Below, in pieces: positions 1 through 9,793 of a stretch of DNA of 55,420 nucleotides (position 1 is its first letter; every line of letters starts with the position of its first letter). The position numbers and the translations under genes are program-made. The notes below the pieces were generated by a model. That model worked only from the letters and a program-made list of their open reading frames with translations. It was not told the DNA's origin and made no database searches. The stretch lies in NCBI GenBank assembly GCA_903870415.1, contig CAIQDA010000117.1, positions 1-55,420 of the forward strand, read 5' to 3'. The DNA is from an uncultured delta proteobacterium. Lineage in GTDB: Bacteria > Myxococcota_A > Polyangia > Polyangiales > Polyangiaceae.

Positions 1-24
1 CGTGGCGAAAACGATGGGGCGCAT
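1..24 (-). CDS. 5' end of a truncated CDS starting MRPIVFAT (possibly UspA-like)
   Basis: Reverse complement of 1-24 reads atg cgc ccc atc gtt ttc gcc acg after a TTGGAG-like sequence. Only 8 codons are visible, so this is a guess. Confidence 0.2.
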
Positions 25-264
25 AGGGACTCCAAGAATCTCAACATAGACGCCCCGCCGCGGCCCAGCATTCAGCGGTTTCCTGTCACCGAACGGGCGA
101 CATGAACTCGCCGCGGGCTTAACCGCAGTCAACGCGCAAGAGCCTTCCGTACGCTTCGTCGCCTCGGAGCACGCGCGTTCGCCACGCAACAAAACGTCCA
201 ATCCCGCGGCGCGAGGCGCGCGGCCTATCGCGTTGGGACGCTCGACGCCCTTACGGCAGAACGA

Positions 265-1149
265 TCAGCCGGCTTGTGTCGGCACCGCGTAACGTGACCG
301 GCCACGACCGGTGACGCGGTAGACGAAGCCGAAGGGAAGGAGCGCCTCGGGCTGATTGCGGAAGTAGAAGCGAGCGACGGCACGCACTTCTTCGAGAGCT
401 TGGACCACGAGCGCGTAGCAGCGGTTGCGCTTGCGCATCGAGGACATCACCGCGTCGTCGTGGCGCTCGCCTTCGCATTCCGTTGCAAGACGGGTTGCGA
501 TTTCCTTCGCGCGGGCGATGGCCTTTTGCGTGCCGCCCGTGAGGTCGACGATGGAGAACTTCGACGGACGCGACTTCGCGATCGTCACGAGCACGTTGAG
601 GTCTTCGACCAAGTCGTCGAGCGCGTCGCCGTCGCTCACCGCGGACAACTGCGCAAAGATCTGCGGCTCGTCACGAAGGAGAAATTGGGCCGCGGTCAAA
701 AGCTCGCGCTTGAGCGTCTCGGCCTCTTCGCGGAGCGGACGCAGGTCCGTCTTGAGACGTGCCAGTCGCGCTGCCCGGTACTCTTCATCGGCAGCGGCGA
801 GCGCATGGGCGCGGGCCTCGAGCGTGTCGAGGAGATCGATCTTCGTCGGCAACTTGCGCATCTTGTTGCGGTGCGGCCGGGCTGCGCGGGAGACCTGCTC
901 CGCTTCGCGCACAATGAGCTCCACAGGAACCTCGGGAGGCAGCCAGGCCACGTCCGGAGCGAGGGCTCGAATCGCCTCGTCGAGATTGAACACCACGCGC
1001 GGCGGCGGCTCCATTTCTTCCGGCGGCTCCGCTACGGGGCGCGCCGGCTTTGCGAGACGTGTCGGCGCCTTCGAGGGCGTGGCGCGCTTGATGCTCGCCG
1101 CGGTGGACTCGCTTCGCTTGACCGTCGTCTTCGTTGCCGCTTTCGCCAT
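265..1149 (-). CDS. hypothetical protein (Lys/Ala-rich N-terminus, coiled-coil-like)
   Basis: Long ORF; start trimmed to MAKAATKTTVKRSE at 1149; stop at 265-267. Confidence 0.65.
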   Translation of the reverse strand: MAKAATKTTVKRSESTAASIKRATPSKAPTRLAKPARPVAEPPEEMEPPPRVVFNLDEAIRALAPDVAWLPPEVPVELIVREAEQVSRAARPHRNKMRKLPTKIDLLDTLEARAHALAAADEEYRAARLARLKTDLRPLREEAETLKRELLTAAQFLLRDEPQIFAQLSAVSDGDALDDLVEDLNVLVTIAKSRPSKFSIVDLTGGTQKAIARAKEIATRLATECEGERHDDAVMSSMRKRNRCYALVVQALEEVRAVARFYFRNQPEALLPFGFVYRVTGRGRSRYAVPTQAG

Positions 1150-1260
1150 AGGTGCTCCCTCTGAAATCCCGCGCAAGCTACCACCAATTGGCGCGCAGAG
1201 GGAGATGACCGTTACGGTCGGCGCACATCGTCGCCGGATGCGTGCAAAGCGCACACGACA

Positions 1261-1293
1261 CACCTCGACGATTTCCGGGGGTTCGTCGAGGTG
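1261..1293 (-). terminator. hairpin downstream of the PhoH-like gene
   Basis: Perfect 11-bp inverted repeat CACCTCGACGA / TCGTCGAGGTG with an 11-nt loop, between the phoH-like stop and the next gene on the same strand. No strong U-tract. Confidence 0.5.
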
Positions 1294-1348
1294 CATCGCA
1301 CGCGGTCACGCACGCGCAAACGCGCGTCAAATGAACGGCTCGCTTGAC

Positions 1349-2659
1349 TCAGAGCAGGTTCGCCGCGAGTTCGGCGAGTTCGCTTCGCTCGCCCTTCGTC
1401 AGCACGATGTGCCCCGCAAGCACCTGGCCTCGGAAGCGGTCGGCCACCACGGTGAGGCCGTTCGACGCCGCGTCGAGAAACGGGTTGTCGATCTGGTTCG
1501 TGTCACCCGTCAGCACGATCTTCGTGCCGTCGCCCGCGCGGGTGATGATGGTCTTCACCTCGTGCGGCGTGAGGTTCTGCGCCTCGTCGACGATGATGAA
1601 CTGTTGCGGAAGCGAGCGACCGCGGATGTAGGTCAGCGGTTCCACTTGCACCTGCCCCGACGCGATGAGATCGGCGTAGGCGCGGCTTCCCTTCTTGTTT
1701 CCCGCGCTGAAGATCATTTCGAGATTGTCGAAGATGGGCTGCATCCACGGGTTCAACTTTTCGTCGACGTCACCGGGGAGAAAGCCGAGGTCGCGGCCGA
1801 GCGGCATGATGGGACGCGACACGAGCACGCGCGTGTAGGTTGCATCTTCCACGGTGCGCTTAAGGCCCGCAGCGAGCGCGAGAAGCGTCTTGCCCGTGCC
1901 CGCTTTGCCCGCGAGCGTCACGATGCGAATCGAGTCGTCAAGGAGCACGTCGAGCGCGAAGGCTTGCTCTTTGTTGCGTGGACGAAGGCCCATGACGCCG
2001 TCTCGCGGAACGCGAAGTGCGACCACCGCTTTCTTCACCGAGTCGTAACGACCGAGCGCGGTGTGCGCCGCGTTGAGCTTGTCGTGAAGGACGATGCCGC
2101 CGTTTGGCCGAAGGCGATCGTCGTCCATCGCCACGAACCCATCGCGAAAAAACGCGTCGATGACATCTCCGTCCACCGCGACGTTGCGAAGCCCTGGTTC
2201 GAGCGCGTCGTCGACGTCCACGCGCTGGTTCTCGTAGGTCTCCGCAGGCAGTCCGAGCGCGTCGGCCCTGATGCGAAGGTTCGTGTCCATGGTCACGAAC
2301 ACCGTGGGCGACCCCGGGTCCGAGGCGCGCACGTCGAAGGCCGTTTGCAGGATGGCCGCGTCCATCGCCGTCTTGTCGATGGCGCTCGGAAGCTCGGGCT
2401 TCTTCGAGGGAACGGCCACGGTAAGACGCCCGCCGCCGTCGAGGGTTACACCCTGCGAGAGAGGCCCTCGCTCCCGAAGCTCGTCGAGAAATCGGGTAAC
2501 TTGGCGCGCGTTGCGACCGCGCTCGCTCGCCTCACGCTTGAATTGATCGACCTCCTCGATGACGTAGATCGGGATGACCACGTGGTTGTCGTCGAAGCGA
2601 AATATCGCTCGCGGGTCGTGGAGCAGAACGTTGGTGTCGAGGACGTAATTCTTCTTCAT
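1349..2659 (-). CDS. PhoH family protein: N-terminal PIN domain plus PhoH-like ATPase
   Basis: MKKNYVLDTNVLLHDPRAI (PIN), LAGKAGTGKTLLALA (Walker A), IIVDEAQNLTPHEVKTIITRAGDGTKIVLTGD. Confidence 0.92.
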   Translation of the reverse strand: MKKNYVLDTNVLLHDPRAIFRFDDNHVVIPIYVIEEVDQFKREASERGRNARQVTRFLDELRERGPLSQGVTLDGGGRLTVAVPSKKPELPSAIDKTAMDAAILQTAFDVRASDPGSPTVFVTMDTNLRIRADALGLPAETYENQRVDVDDALEPGLRNVAVDGDVIDAFFRDGFVAMDDDRLRPNGGIVLHDKLNAAHTALGRYDSVKKAVVALRVPRDGVMGLRPRNKEQAFALDVLLDDSIRIVTLAGKAGTGKTLLALAAGLKRTVEDATYTRVLVSRPIMPLGRDLGFLPGDVDEKLNPWMQPIFDNLEMIFSAGNKKGSRAYADLIASGQVQVEPLTYIRGRSLPQQFIIVDEAQNLTPHEVKTIITRAGDGTKIVLTGDTNQIDNPFLDAASNGLTVVADRFRGQVLAGHIVLTKGERSELAELAANLL

Positions 2660-2863
2660 CGCATTACCTCCGGTCAGCAAGGGGGCCGAGCCGAGCAGCA
2701 CGCCTCTTCATCGTCCGCGCGGATCGTCGTTGTTGCAACCTCAGACACGCGCTTGCCGCAAAGAATCCCGCCTCCGACGTCGCTCGCACCTGAAGAGCGC
2801 GTTCCTCGTTCCAATTGCGTCGTTCCCGTCGAGAATGCGCCGTCGCGCTGCTAGGCGAGCCCG

Positions 2864-3928
2864 ATGGCGACCGCCGAGCGTCCATGGCTACCGCGCGTCG
2901 CAGCGATGCTTCGTGAAGCTACTGTGACGTGTCCGCTCGCGTTGGCAATGGTTCCAACCAACGCACGTGAGGAGCGCTTGCGCTGCGCCACGACAAGGGA
3001 AACGCCTCGCTGGACGTATGCCGCGCCACCGCATGATGCGCGCGGTGAAACGCTCGATGCCCTCGCCTCGCATCTGTCCGAAAAGCCCGACGCGCTCGCG
3101 CAACTTCTCGCAGCTCGCGCCGACGAACTTGCATTCCACACGCACCTCGCGGGCGCCGTCGGAACGCCGCGCTTCTCCGCACTCGCGACGACAAGGCGCA
3201 TTGACGCAAGCAAGTCACTGCCTCTCGCTACTGCGTGGGCCGCTTCCAAACCGCGATCCGAACCAAGGCAATCGCGGGGAACGTCCGGACCGGGCTTGAC
3301 GCTCGAATCCGCACTTCGCTCGCGACTGGCTGCACTCCGCATCGATTGGCCTGTGCTCGTGCGCCCTTCCCTCGCGGCGCTCGCGGCCACAGGAGAAGGC
3401 TTCGTCGCCGTCGCAGCCGATCGCTTGATCGATGAAGAAACCCTCGAACGAACCGTGGTTCACGAGGTCGACGGTCACGTTCTTCCTCGCGTCGAGGCCC
3501 TTCGGCGCGGCCACGTTCTCGCGGGCATCGGAAGCGCAGGCGGCATCGCGGCTCAAGAGGGTTGGGCCATCCTCTGCGAAGAGCGCGCGGGGTTTCTCAC
3601 GGACGGGCGCAAACGCGAACTCGCGTGGAGGACCATCGCATGCGAGCGCATGCACGAAGGCGCGACGTTTCAATCCGTTTCGACGGCCCTTGAAGCAGAA
3701 GCAATTCTTGAACGCGATGCAGCGTATTTGCTGACCGAACGCCTCTTTCGCGGGAGCCTCGGTGCACGACCTGGCTTCGGCCGTGAAGCGTCTTACCTCG
3801 CATACTACCTACGCATACGTGATCACCTCGCGTCGCATCCGGAGGACGAAACGTTCTTCCGGAGCGCGGTCCTCGCACCAGAAGCGTGTGCGCTGCTGCG
3901 CAGGGCGGCAGACGAGGCGCGCGCCTAA
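2864..3928 (+). CDS. DUF1704 / QEGLA-motif (MATCAP-like) putative metallopeptidase
   Basis: VVHEVDGHVLPRVEALR (HExxxH motif) followed by AAQEGWAILCEE, resembling the QEGLA motif. Confidence 0.75.
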   Translation: MATAERPWLPRVAAMLREATVTCPLALAMVPTNAREERLRCATTRETPRWTYAAPPHDARGETLDALASHLSEKPDALAQLLAARADELAFHTHLAGAVGTPRFSALATTRRIDASKSLPLATAWAASKPRSEPRQSRGTSGPGLTLESALRSRLAALRIDWPVLVRPSLAALAATGEGFVAVAADRLIDEETLERTVVHEVDGHVLPRVEALRRGHVLAGIGSAGGIAAQEGWAILCEERAGFLTDGRKRELAWRTIACERMHEGATFQSVSTALEAEAILERDAAYLLTERLFRGSLGARPGFGREASYLAYYLRIRDHLASHPEDETFFRSAVLAPEACALLRRAADEARA

Positions 3929-4032
3929 GCCCCGACCGAGGGCATCGCCGCGGCCACGAGCCTTGCTGAATTCTTCAACGCAAAGCGTCACTCGGCACGC
4001 AACATCCGAACATTTCGCGCTAAGCCGACGCC

Positions 4033-7000
4033 ATGGCTCACGACTCGGAAGCGCTCCTTCGTTCCGCCCTTCAGCGCCGCATCCTCGTCCTCGACGGGGC
4101 GATGGGGACGATGGTCCAGCGCGAGCGCCTCGATGAAAACGATTTCCGCGGCGACCTGCTGAAGCACCACGGGCGCGAGCTCAAGGGCAACAACGACCTC
4201 CTCGTGCTCACGCGGCCCGCGGTCATCGCCAAGATCCACGACGCGTACTTCGCTGCAGGCTCGGACATCGTCGAGACGAACACGTTCTCGTCCACCGCCA
4301 TCGCGCAGGCGGACTACGGCCTTGAGCACTTGGCGTTCGACCTGAACGTCGAGGCCACGCGAATCGCAAAGAAGGTCGCCGCGGAGTGGTCCGACCGCAC
4401 CCCGGACAAACCGCGCTTCGTTGCGGGAGCCATTGGCCCGACCAATCGCACGCTTTCCATCTCGCCCGACGTGAACGATCCTGCGTTTCGCGCCGTGTCG
4501 TTCGACGAAGTCCGAGCGGCATACGAGCTCCAAGTGAAGGGCCTCGTGGAGGGCGGCGCGGACCTCATCCTCGTCGAAACCATCTTCGACACGCTCAACG
4601 CGAAGGCCGCACTCGTGGCCATCGACGACGCCTTCCGCGCCCTTGGCCGCCGCTTGCCTGTGGGCATCTCGGTCACGATCACCGACCGCAGCGGACGCAC
4701 GTTGAGCGGTCAAACGGTCGACGCCTTTTGGACGAGCGTGCGCCACGCCGACCCGATTTTTGTCGGCTTGAATTGCGCGCTCGGGGCGAGGGAAATGCGG
4801 CCGTACCTCGAAGAGCTGTCGACGATCGCGAGCACGGGCATCTCTTGCTACCCGAACGCCGGCCTCCCGAACGCGATGGGCGAGTACGACGAGACGCCGG
4901 AGCAAACGGGTGCATTCCTCAAGGACTTTGCGGACCACGCCCTCGTCAATGTGGTGGGCGGATGTTGCGGCACCACGCCCGATCACATCGCGGCCATCGC
5001 CAAAGGTGTCGCGCACATCGCCCCTCGACCCATCGAAGCCAAGCCCTTCGATGCCATCACGCACTACGCGGGACTTGAGCGACTTTCGGTCACAAAAGAC
5101 GCGAATTTCCTCATGGTCGGCGAGCGAACGAACGTCACGGGGTCAAGCCGTTTCGCCAGTCTCATCAAGGCCGGAGACTTCAACGCCGCGCTCAGCGTCG
5201 CGCTCGATCAGGTGCGCGGAGGAGCGAACATTCTCGACGTCAACATGGACGAAGGAATGCTCGATTCGGAAGCGGCGATGGTGCGCTTTCTGAACCTCAT
5301 CGCCTCCGAGCCCGAGATCTCGCGCATCCCCATCATGATCGACAGCTCGCGCTGGACGGTCCTCGAGGCGGGTCTGCGATGCGTTCAAGGCAAGGCGATC
5401 GTCAACTCCATCAGCATGAAGGACGGGGAAGAAGCCTTCCTTGAGAAAGCACGCATCGCGAGGCGTTTCGGCGCCGCCGTTGTGGTCATGGCGTTCGACG
5501 AGAAGGGGCAAGCCGACTCGTCGCAACGCAAGATCGAGATTCTCGAGCGTGCGTACACGTTGCTCCTCGAACGCCTCGCCTTCGATCCGCACGACATCAT
5601 CTTTGACCCCAACGTCTTCGCGGTCGGCACGGGAATCGAAGAGCACGCGCGCTACGCGATCGACTTCATCGACGCCATCAAGGCACTCAAGGTGCGCTGC
5701 CCCGGTGCGAAATTCAGCGGCGGCATCTCGAACCTTTCGTTCTCGTTCCGAGGAAATCAGGTCGTTCGCGAGGCGATGCACGCGTGTTTTTTGTTTCACG
5801 CCATTCGCGAAGGCCTCGACATGGGCATCGTCAACGCGGGGCAGCTCGCGGTCTACGACGCGCTCGAACCGGCCCTCCGCGACGCGGTGGAAGACGTGCT
5901 CTTCGATCGTCGCTCCGACGCGACCGAGCGCTTGCTTGGGCTCGCGGAACAGTTCCGCGGTGCGGGCACGAAACGCGAGGTCGACGTGCGATGGCGCGAA
6001 GCCCCCGTCGAGAAACGCCTCGAGCACGCGCTCGTTCACGGAGTCCTCGATCACCTTGAGCTGGACGTCGATGAAGCCCTGGAAAAACTCTCGTCACCGC
6101 TCCTCGTGATCGAAGGCCCGCTCATGGCGGGGATGCAGGTCGTGGGCGATCTTTTCGGCGCCGGAAAGATGTTCCTTCCCCAAGTCGTCAAGAGCGCGCG
6201 CGCGATGAAGCAAGCGGTCGCGCGACTGACGCCGCACCTTGAAGCCGCGGGCAAGAGCGGCATGGTCCGCAAGAACGGCAAGGTGCTTCTAGCGACCGTG
6301 AAGGGCGACGTTCACGACATCGGCAAGAACATCGTGGGCGTCGTGCTCGGCTGCAACCACTACGACGTCGTCGACCTCGGCGTCATGGTTCCAGCTGAGA
6401 AAATCCTCGCGGCCGCAGAGCGCGAACAGGTCGACGTCATTGGCCTCTCGGGCCTCATCACGCCGAGCCTTGACGAGATGGTGCACTTTGCACGTCAGAT
6501 GAAGGCCCGCGGATTGAACCTGCCTCTGCTCATCGGCGGCGCAACCACGAGCAAGCAACACACGGCGGTGAAGATCGCCCCCGAGTACGCAGGCATCGTG
6601 GCTCACGTGCTCGACGCATCGCGCGCGGTGGGCGTGGTCTCGAAGCTCCTGAACGACGAGAAGCGAGCGGTCTTCGCGAAAGAGCTTTGCGACGAACAGG
6701 CCATCATCCGGGCCGCCTTCGCCTCGCGCACGGGCCGTGATTTGCTCACGATCGGTGAGGCTCGCTCCCGTCGTCCCGAAATTGCCATCGGTGAGGCCGC
6801 GAAGCCCGCGTTCTTCGGCGTGCGTCACATCGACATTCCACTCGAGGCCATCGTGCCGCTCATCGACTGGACATTTTTCTTCACGAGTTGGGAACTGCGC
6901 GGCCGCTTCCCCGACATCTTGAACGACCCGGCGCAGGGCAAGGCGGCGCGCGAACTCTACGCCGACGCCACGAGCCTGTTGGAGAGCCTCGTTCGCGAAA

Positions 7001-7683
7001 AGAAGCTCGCCGCGAAGGCAAGCTGGGGCATCTTTGACGCGTGGTCCGAAGGCGACGATCTCGTCATCGCATCAGACGAAAACCAGGAGAAGCGCTTCCC
7101 GATGCTGCGCCGGCAGCTCGCAGGAAAAGAGGGCAACCTGTGCCTCACGGACTTCGTGGCCCCGAAGGGCAGCGGCATTCGCGACACGGTTGGCGCGTTC
7201 GCGGTGACCGCGGGACTCGGCGCGGAGGAACTTGCCAAGGCGTACGAAGCGAAGCTCGACGACTACCGATCGATCCTCGTGAAGGCCCTCGCCGACCGCC
7301 TGGCCGAGGCCTCCGCCGAATGGCTCCATCGCGAGGCACGCAAGGCCTGGGGCATCGAACCCGAAGCAGGCCTTTCCCTAGAAGATTTGCTGGCCGAGCG
7401 CTTTCGCGGAATTCGTCCAGCCTTCGGCTACCCCGCGTGCCCCGATCACCTGCGCAAGGTTGCGCTCTTCGAGATGCTCGACGCCTCGAGAAGCGGCATG
7501 GCCCTCACCGAGTCCATGGCCATGACGCCCGCAGCGAGCGTGAGCGGGCTCTTTTTCGCGCATCCGAAAGCGCGCTACTTCACCGTCGGGCGCATCGGTC
7601 GCGACCAACTCGAGGACTACGCGGCGCGGTGCGAAATCTCCCTCGACCAAGCGGAGAAGTGGCTCGCGTCAAACCTTGGGTAA
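4033..7683 (+). CDS. metH: cobalamin-dependent methionine synthase
   Basis: 1216 aa. [61 protein letters not shown] (B12 site) and a C-terminal activation domain. Confidence 0.97.
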   Translation: MAHDSEALLRSALQRRILVLDGAMGTMVQRERLDENDFRGDLLKHHGRELKGNNDLLVLTRPAVIAKIHDAYFAAGSDIVETNTFSSTAIAQADYGLEHLAFDLNVEATRIAKKVAAEWSDRTPDKPRFVAGAIGPTNRTLSISPDVNDPAFRAVSFDEVRAAYELQVKGLVEGGADLILVETIFDTLNAKAALVAIDDAFRALGRRLPVGISVTITDRSGRTLSGQTVDAFWTSVRHADPIFVGLNCALGAREMRPYLEELSTIASTGISCYPNAGLPNAMGEYDETPEQTGAFLKDFADHALVNVVGGCCGTTPDHIAAIAKGVAHIAPRPIEAKPFDAITHYAGLERLSVTKDANFLMVGERTNVTGSSRFASLIKAGDFNAALSVALDQVRGGANILDVNMDEGMLDSEAAMVRFLNLIASEPEISRIPIMIDSSRWTVLEAGLRCVQGKAIVNSISMKDGEEAFLEKARIARRFGAAVVVMAFDEKGQADSSQRKIEILERAYTLLLERLAFDPHDIIFDPNVFAVGTGIEEHARYAIDFIDAIKALKVRCPGAKFSGGISNLSFSFRGNQVVREAMHACFLFHAIREGLDMGIVNAGQLAVYDALEPALRDAVEDVLFDRRSDATERLLGLAEQFRGAGTKREVDVRWREAPVEKRLEHALVHGVLDHLELDVDEALEKLSSPLLVIEGPLMAGMQVVGDLFGAGKMFLPQVVKSARAMKQAVARLTPHLEAAGKSGMVRKNGKVLLATVKGDVHDIGKNIVGVVLGCNHYDVVDLGVMVPAEKILAAAEREQVDVIGLSGLITPSLDEMVHFARQMKARGLNLPLLIGGATTSKQHTAVKIAPEYAGIVAHVLDASRAVGVVSKLLNDEKRAVFAKELCDEQAIIRAAFASRTGRDLLTIGEARSRRPEIAIGEAAKPAFFGVRHIDIPLEAIVPLIDWTFFFTSWELRGRFPDILNDPAQGKAARELYADATSLLESLVREKKLAAKASWGIFDAWSEGDDLVIASDENQEKRFPMLRRQLAGKEGNLCLTDFVAPKGSGIRDTVGAFAVTAGLGAEELAKAYEAKLDDYRSILVKALADRLAEASAEWLHREARKAWGIEPEAGLSLEDLLAERFRGIRPAFGYPACPDHLRKVALFEMLDASRSGMALTESMAMTPAASVSGLFFAHPKARYFTVGRIGRDQLEDYAARCEISLDQAEKWLASNLG

Positions 7684-7812
7684 ACGCTCGTCTTCACGCC
7701 ATCAAGGCGCCGCGGCGCGCGACCGCCAGGTTCGACGTGAGACCCTCGCCTCGCACAGAAGTTCGAACGGATCTTCGCCATCGGTTTCGCGCGCGCGCTA
7801 CCTTTTCGAACC

Positions 7813-8667
7813 GTGCCCTCCTCGCCTCCCGACGCCCTGATCGAAGCCGCACGCAACCTCGGCCGCGCAAAGGCCCTGCTCATCACCGCGGGCGCAGGCA
7901 TGGGCGTCGATTCGGGGCTCCCTGACTTTCGCGGGAACGAGGGGTTTTGGAACGCGTACCCGCCCTTCCGTGAGCGCGGGCTCTCGTTTTCTGACCTCGC
8001 CAATCCTCAGTGGTTTTCCAGGGATCCAGAGCTTGCTTGGGGCTTCTATGGGCACCGACTGAACCTCTACCGGGCAACCGTGCCCCATCGCGGTTTCGGC
8101 GTGCTGCGCGCTTGGGCCGACGCGCTGCCTCATGGCGCGTTCGTCTTCACGTCGAACGTCGATGGGCAATTTCAGAAAGCGGGCTTCTCCGATGAGCGCA
8201 TCGTCGAGTGCCACGGGTCCATCCATCATGTACAATGCACGGAACCTTGCGCAGACCTCATCGAGTCCGCCGCCTCGCTTCAGGTGACCGTCGACGCTCG
8301 GTTTCGAGCCGCGCAACCGCTTCCGCGCTGCAGCAGGTGCGAAGCGCTCTTGCGGCCTAATATCCTCATGTTTGGTGATGCGTCGTGGGTCGACACGCGC
8401 ACGCTCGCCGAGCAGCAACGTTTCGGCAAATGGCTCGCGGCGCTGCCTCCGGAACCGGGAGCCCTCGCGATTGTGGAGCTTGGCGCAGGCACGGCCGTCC
8501 CCACGGTGCGCCTCACGAGTGAGCACCTGATGCGGCGTGCGAACGCCTCGCTTGTGCGCATCAACGTGCGCGAGCCCGAGGCGCCTCATGGAGCCGTGGC
8601 CCTCGCCCTTGGAGCCGAAGACGCGCTCCTCCGCATCGACGCGGCGCTGTCGCGGGGTGATCAATGA
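7813..8667 (+). CDS. Sir2-family NAD-dependent protein deacylase
   Basis: LLITAGAGMGVDSGLPDFRGNEGFW, FVFTSNVDGQFQKAG, ECHGSIHHVQC and a four-Cys zinc site. Confidence 0.93.
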   Translation: MPSSPPDALIEAARNLGRAKALLITAGAGMGVDSGLPDFRGNEGFWNAYPPFRERGLSFSDLANPQWFSRDPELAWGFYGHRLNLYRATVPHRGFGVLRAWADALPHGAFVFTSNVDGQFQKAGFSDERIVECHGSIHHVQCTEPCADLIESAASLQVTVDARFRAAQPLPRCSRCEALLRPNILMFGDASWVDTRTLAEQQRFGKWLAALPPEPGALAIVELGAGTAVPTVRLTSEHLMRRANASLVRINVREPEAPHGAVALALGAEDALLRIDAALSRGDQ

Positions 8668-9011
8668 ACGTTTGGCTCGTCGCCGCAGCCGGTGCCGCCG
8701 GAACACTCGCACGCTATGGCCTTGGTCTTTTGCTGCTCGGAACCATCTTCGGCGGTCCCGCGGGCACCTTCGCGGTCAACGTCGTCGGCTCTTTCGCGAT
8801 GGGGATCGTGTCGGCGGCCTTCGCAGGCCATCCGCGCCTCGTGGTCGCCACAACGGGTTTCCTCGGAGGGCTCACGACCTATTCGGCGTTCAACCAAAGC
8901 CTCGTGAGCTCCCTCGCGTCGGGCTCGATCGCTCGTGCCGCCAGCTACGCCATCGGAACCGTGGTCGCATGCCTTCTCGCTGGAATGGTTGGAAATCTTC
9001 TCGCGCGCTGA
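8664..9011 (+). CDS. crcB: fluoride efflux channel CrcB/FluC
   Basis: GTLARYGLG, GTFAVNVVGSFAMG, TTGFLGGLTTYSAFN; ATGA overlap with the sir2 stop. Confidence 0.93.
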   Translation: MNVWLVAAAGAAGTLARYGLGLLLLGTIFGGPAGTFAVNVVGSFAMGIVSAAFAGHPRLVVATTGFLGGLTTYSAFNQSLVSSLASGSIARAASYAIGTVVACLLAGMVGNLLAR

Positions 9012-9140
9012 GCGGCGCAGAACTTGTCGATACGGGCACGCTTCCCTAAAAGGCTCGATGGGAAACCGCTGGAACGCCCGACCCGCCGACGCGTCGAGGT
9101 GTCGAGCAGTTGCCCAGCATCCCCCTCCAGGAGACAACCC

Positions 9141-9473
9141 ATGAGTGATTCGATCGTGACCAGCCGCCGCTCGTTCCTTGGCAAAAGCCTCGCCGTCCTC
9201 GCCGCCGGTGGCGCTGTCGCGGCGTGCGGAAAGAAGGAGTCCGCAGGCCCGAAGTCGCTCGCGTGCAACGACACGTCGAGCCTCGCACCCGCCGACGCCC
9301 AGATGCGCACGACGCTCGGCTACGTCGACGTGTCCGTGCAACAGGGCAAGGCCTGCTCAGGCTGCCAGCTCTACAAGGCCGCCCCCGCCGAGGGCCAGTG
9401 CGGCGGCTGCGCCGTCCTCAAAGGAACCGTCAATCCGAACGGGTACTGCAACAGCTGGACCCCCAAAGCCTGA
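9141..9473 (+). CDS. high-potential iron-sulfur protein (HiPIP)-like, Tat-type signal
   Basis: MSDSIVTSRRSFLGKSLAVLAAGGAVAACG, then CSGCQLYKAAPAEGQCGGCAVLKGTVNPNGYC; upstream aggaga. Confidence 0.85.
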   Translation: MSDSIVTSRRSFLGKSLAVLAAGGAVAACGKKESAGPKSLACNDTSSLAPADAQMRTTLGYVDVSVQQGKACSGCQLYKAAPAEGQCGGCAVLKGTVNPNGYCNSWTPKA

Positions 9474-9515
9474 TCGCTCCGCAGCCCTGCGGCTGCACGC
9501 CCCGAATCGTCGGTC

Positions 9516-9557
9516 GGCCCCCGCTCCAGCTACATCGCAGTAGCTATCGCGGGGGCC
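9516..9557 (+). terminator. two-tier hairpin, probable terminator
   Basis: GGCCCCCGC-tcc-AGCTAC-atcgca-GTAGCT-atc-GCGGGGGCC: outer 9-bp and inner 6-bp stems, both perfect. A smaller GCAGCC-ctgc-GGCTGC hairpin lies at 9481-9496. Confidence 0.55.
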
Positions 9558-9620
9558 TTCCTAGCTTCTGGGCGTTCGCTCGCAGGTCGGCTCCGCTCTT
9601 GTACGGCGGGGCGCAGGGAG

Positions 9621-9780
9621 CAGGAAATGGGAGTTTGGGGTCGGAGAGAGAGAGAGCGCACAGCGCCAGGGGATGGGCGTTTGGGGTCGGAGAGAGAGCG
9701 CGCAGAGAGCCAGGGGACGGGAGTTTGCGGTCGGAGAGAGAGCGCGCGCAGAGAGCCAGGGGATGGGGATTGGAGAGCGC
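9621..9780. repeat. GA-rich tandem repeat, about 3.5 copies of a 44-46 bp unit
   Basis: Units at 9621-9666, 9667-9710 and 9711-9756 plus a truncated unit 9757-9780. Core: CAGGGGATGGGAGTTTGGGGTCGGAGAGAGAGCGCGCAGAGAGC. Confidence 0.85.
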
Positions 9781-9793
9781 ATCTCGCTGCGAT

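Noticed and set aside
425-2854. 809-aa plus-strand ORF antisense to two genes
   Set aside because: Arg/Ser/His-rich translation with no motif. The minus strand carries a clear PhoH-like protein and another good ORF. Long shadow ORFs are expected at high GC.
3929-4032. SAM/SAH or cobalamin riboswitch before metH
   Set aside because: Only about 100 bp, with no convincing conserved core seen by eye. An Infernal scan would be decisive.
9621-9780. CRISPR array
   Set aside because: Units are contiguous imperfect tandem copies with no distinct spacers, and no cas genes are visible.
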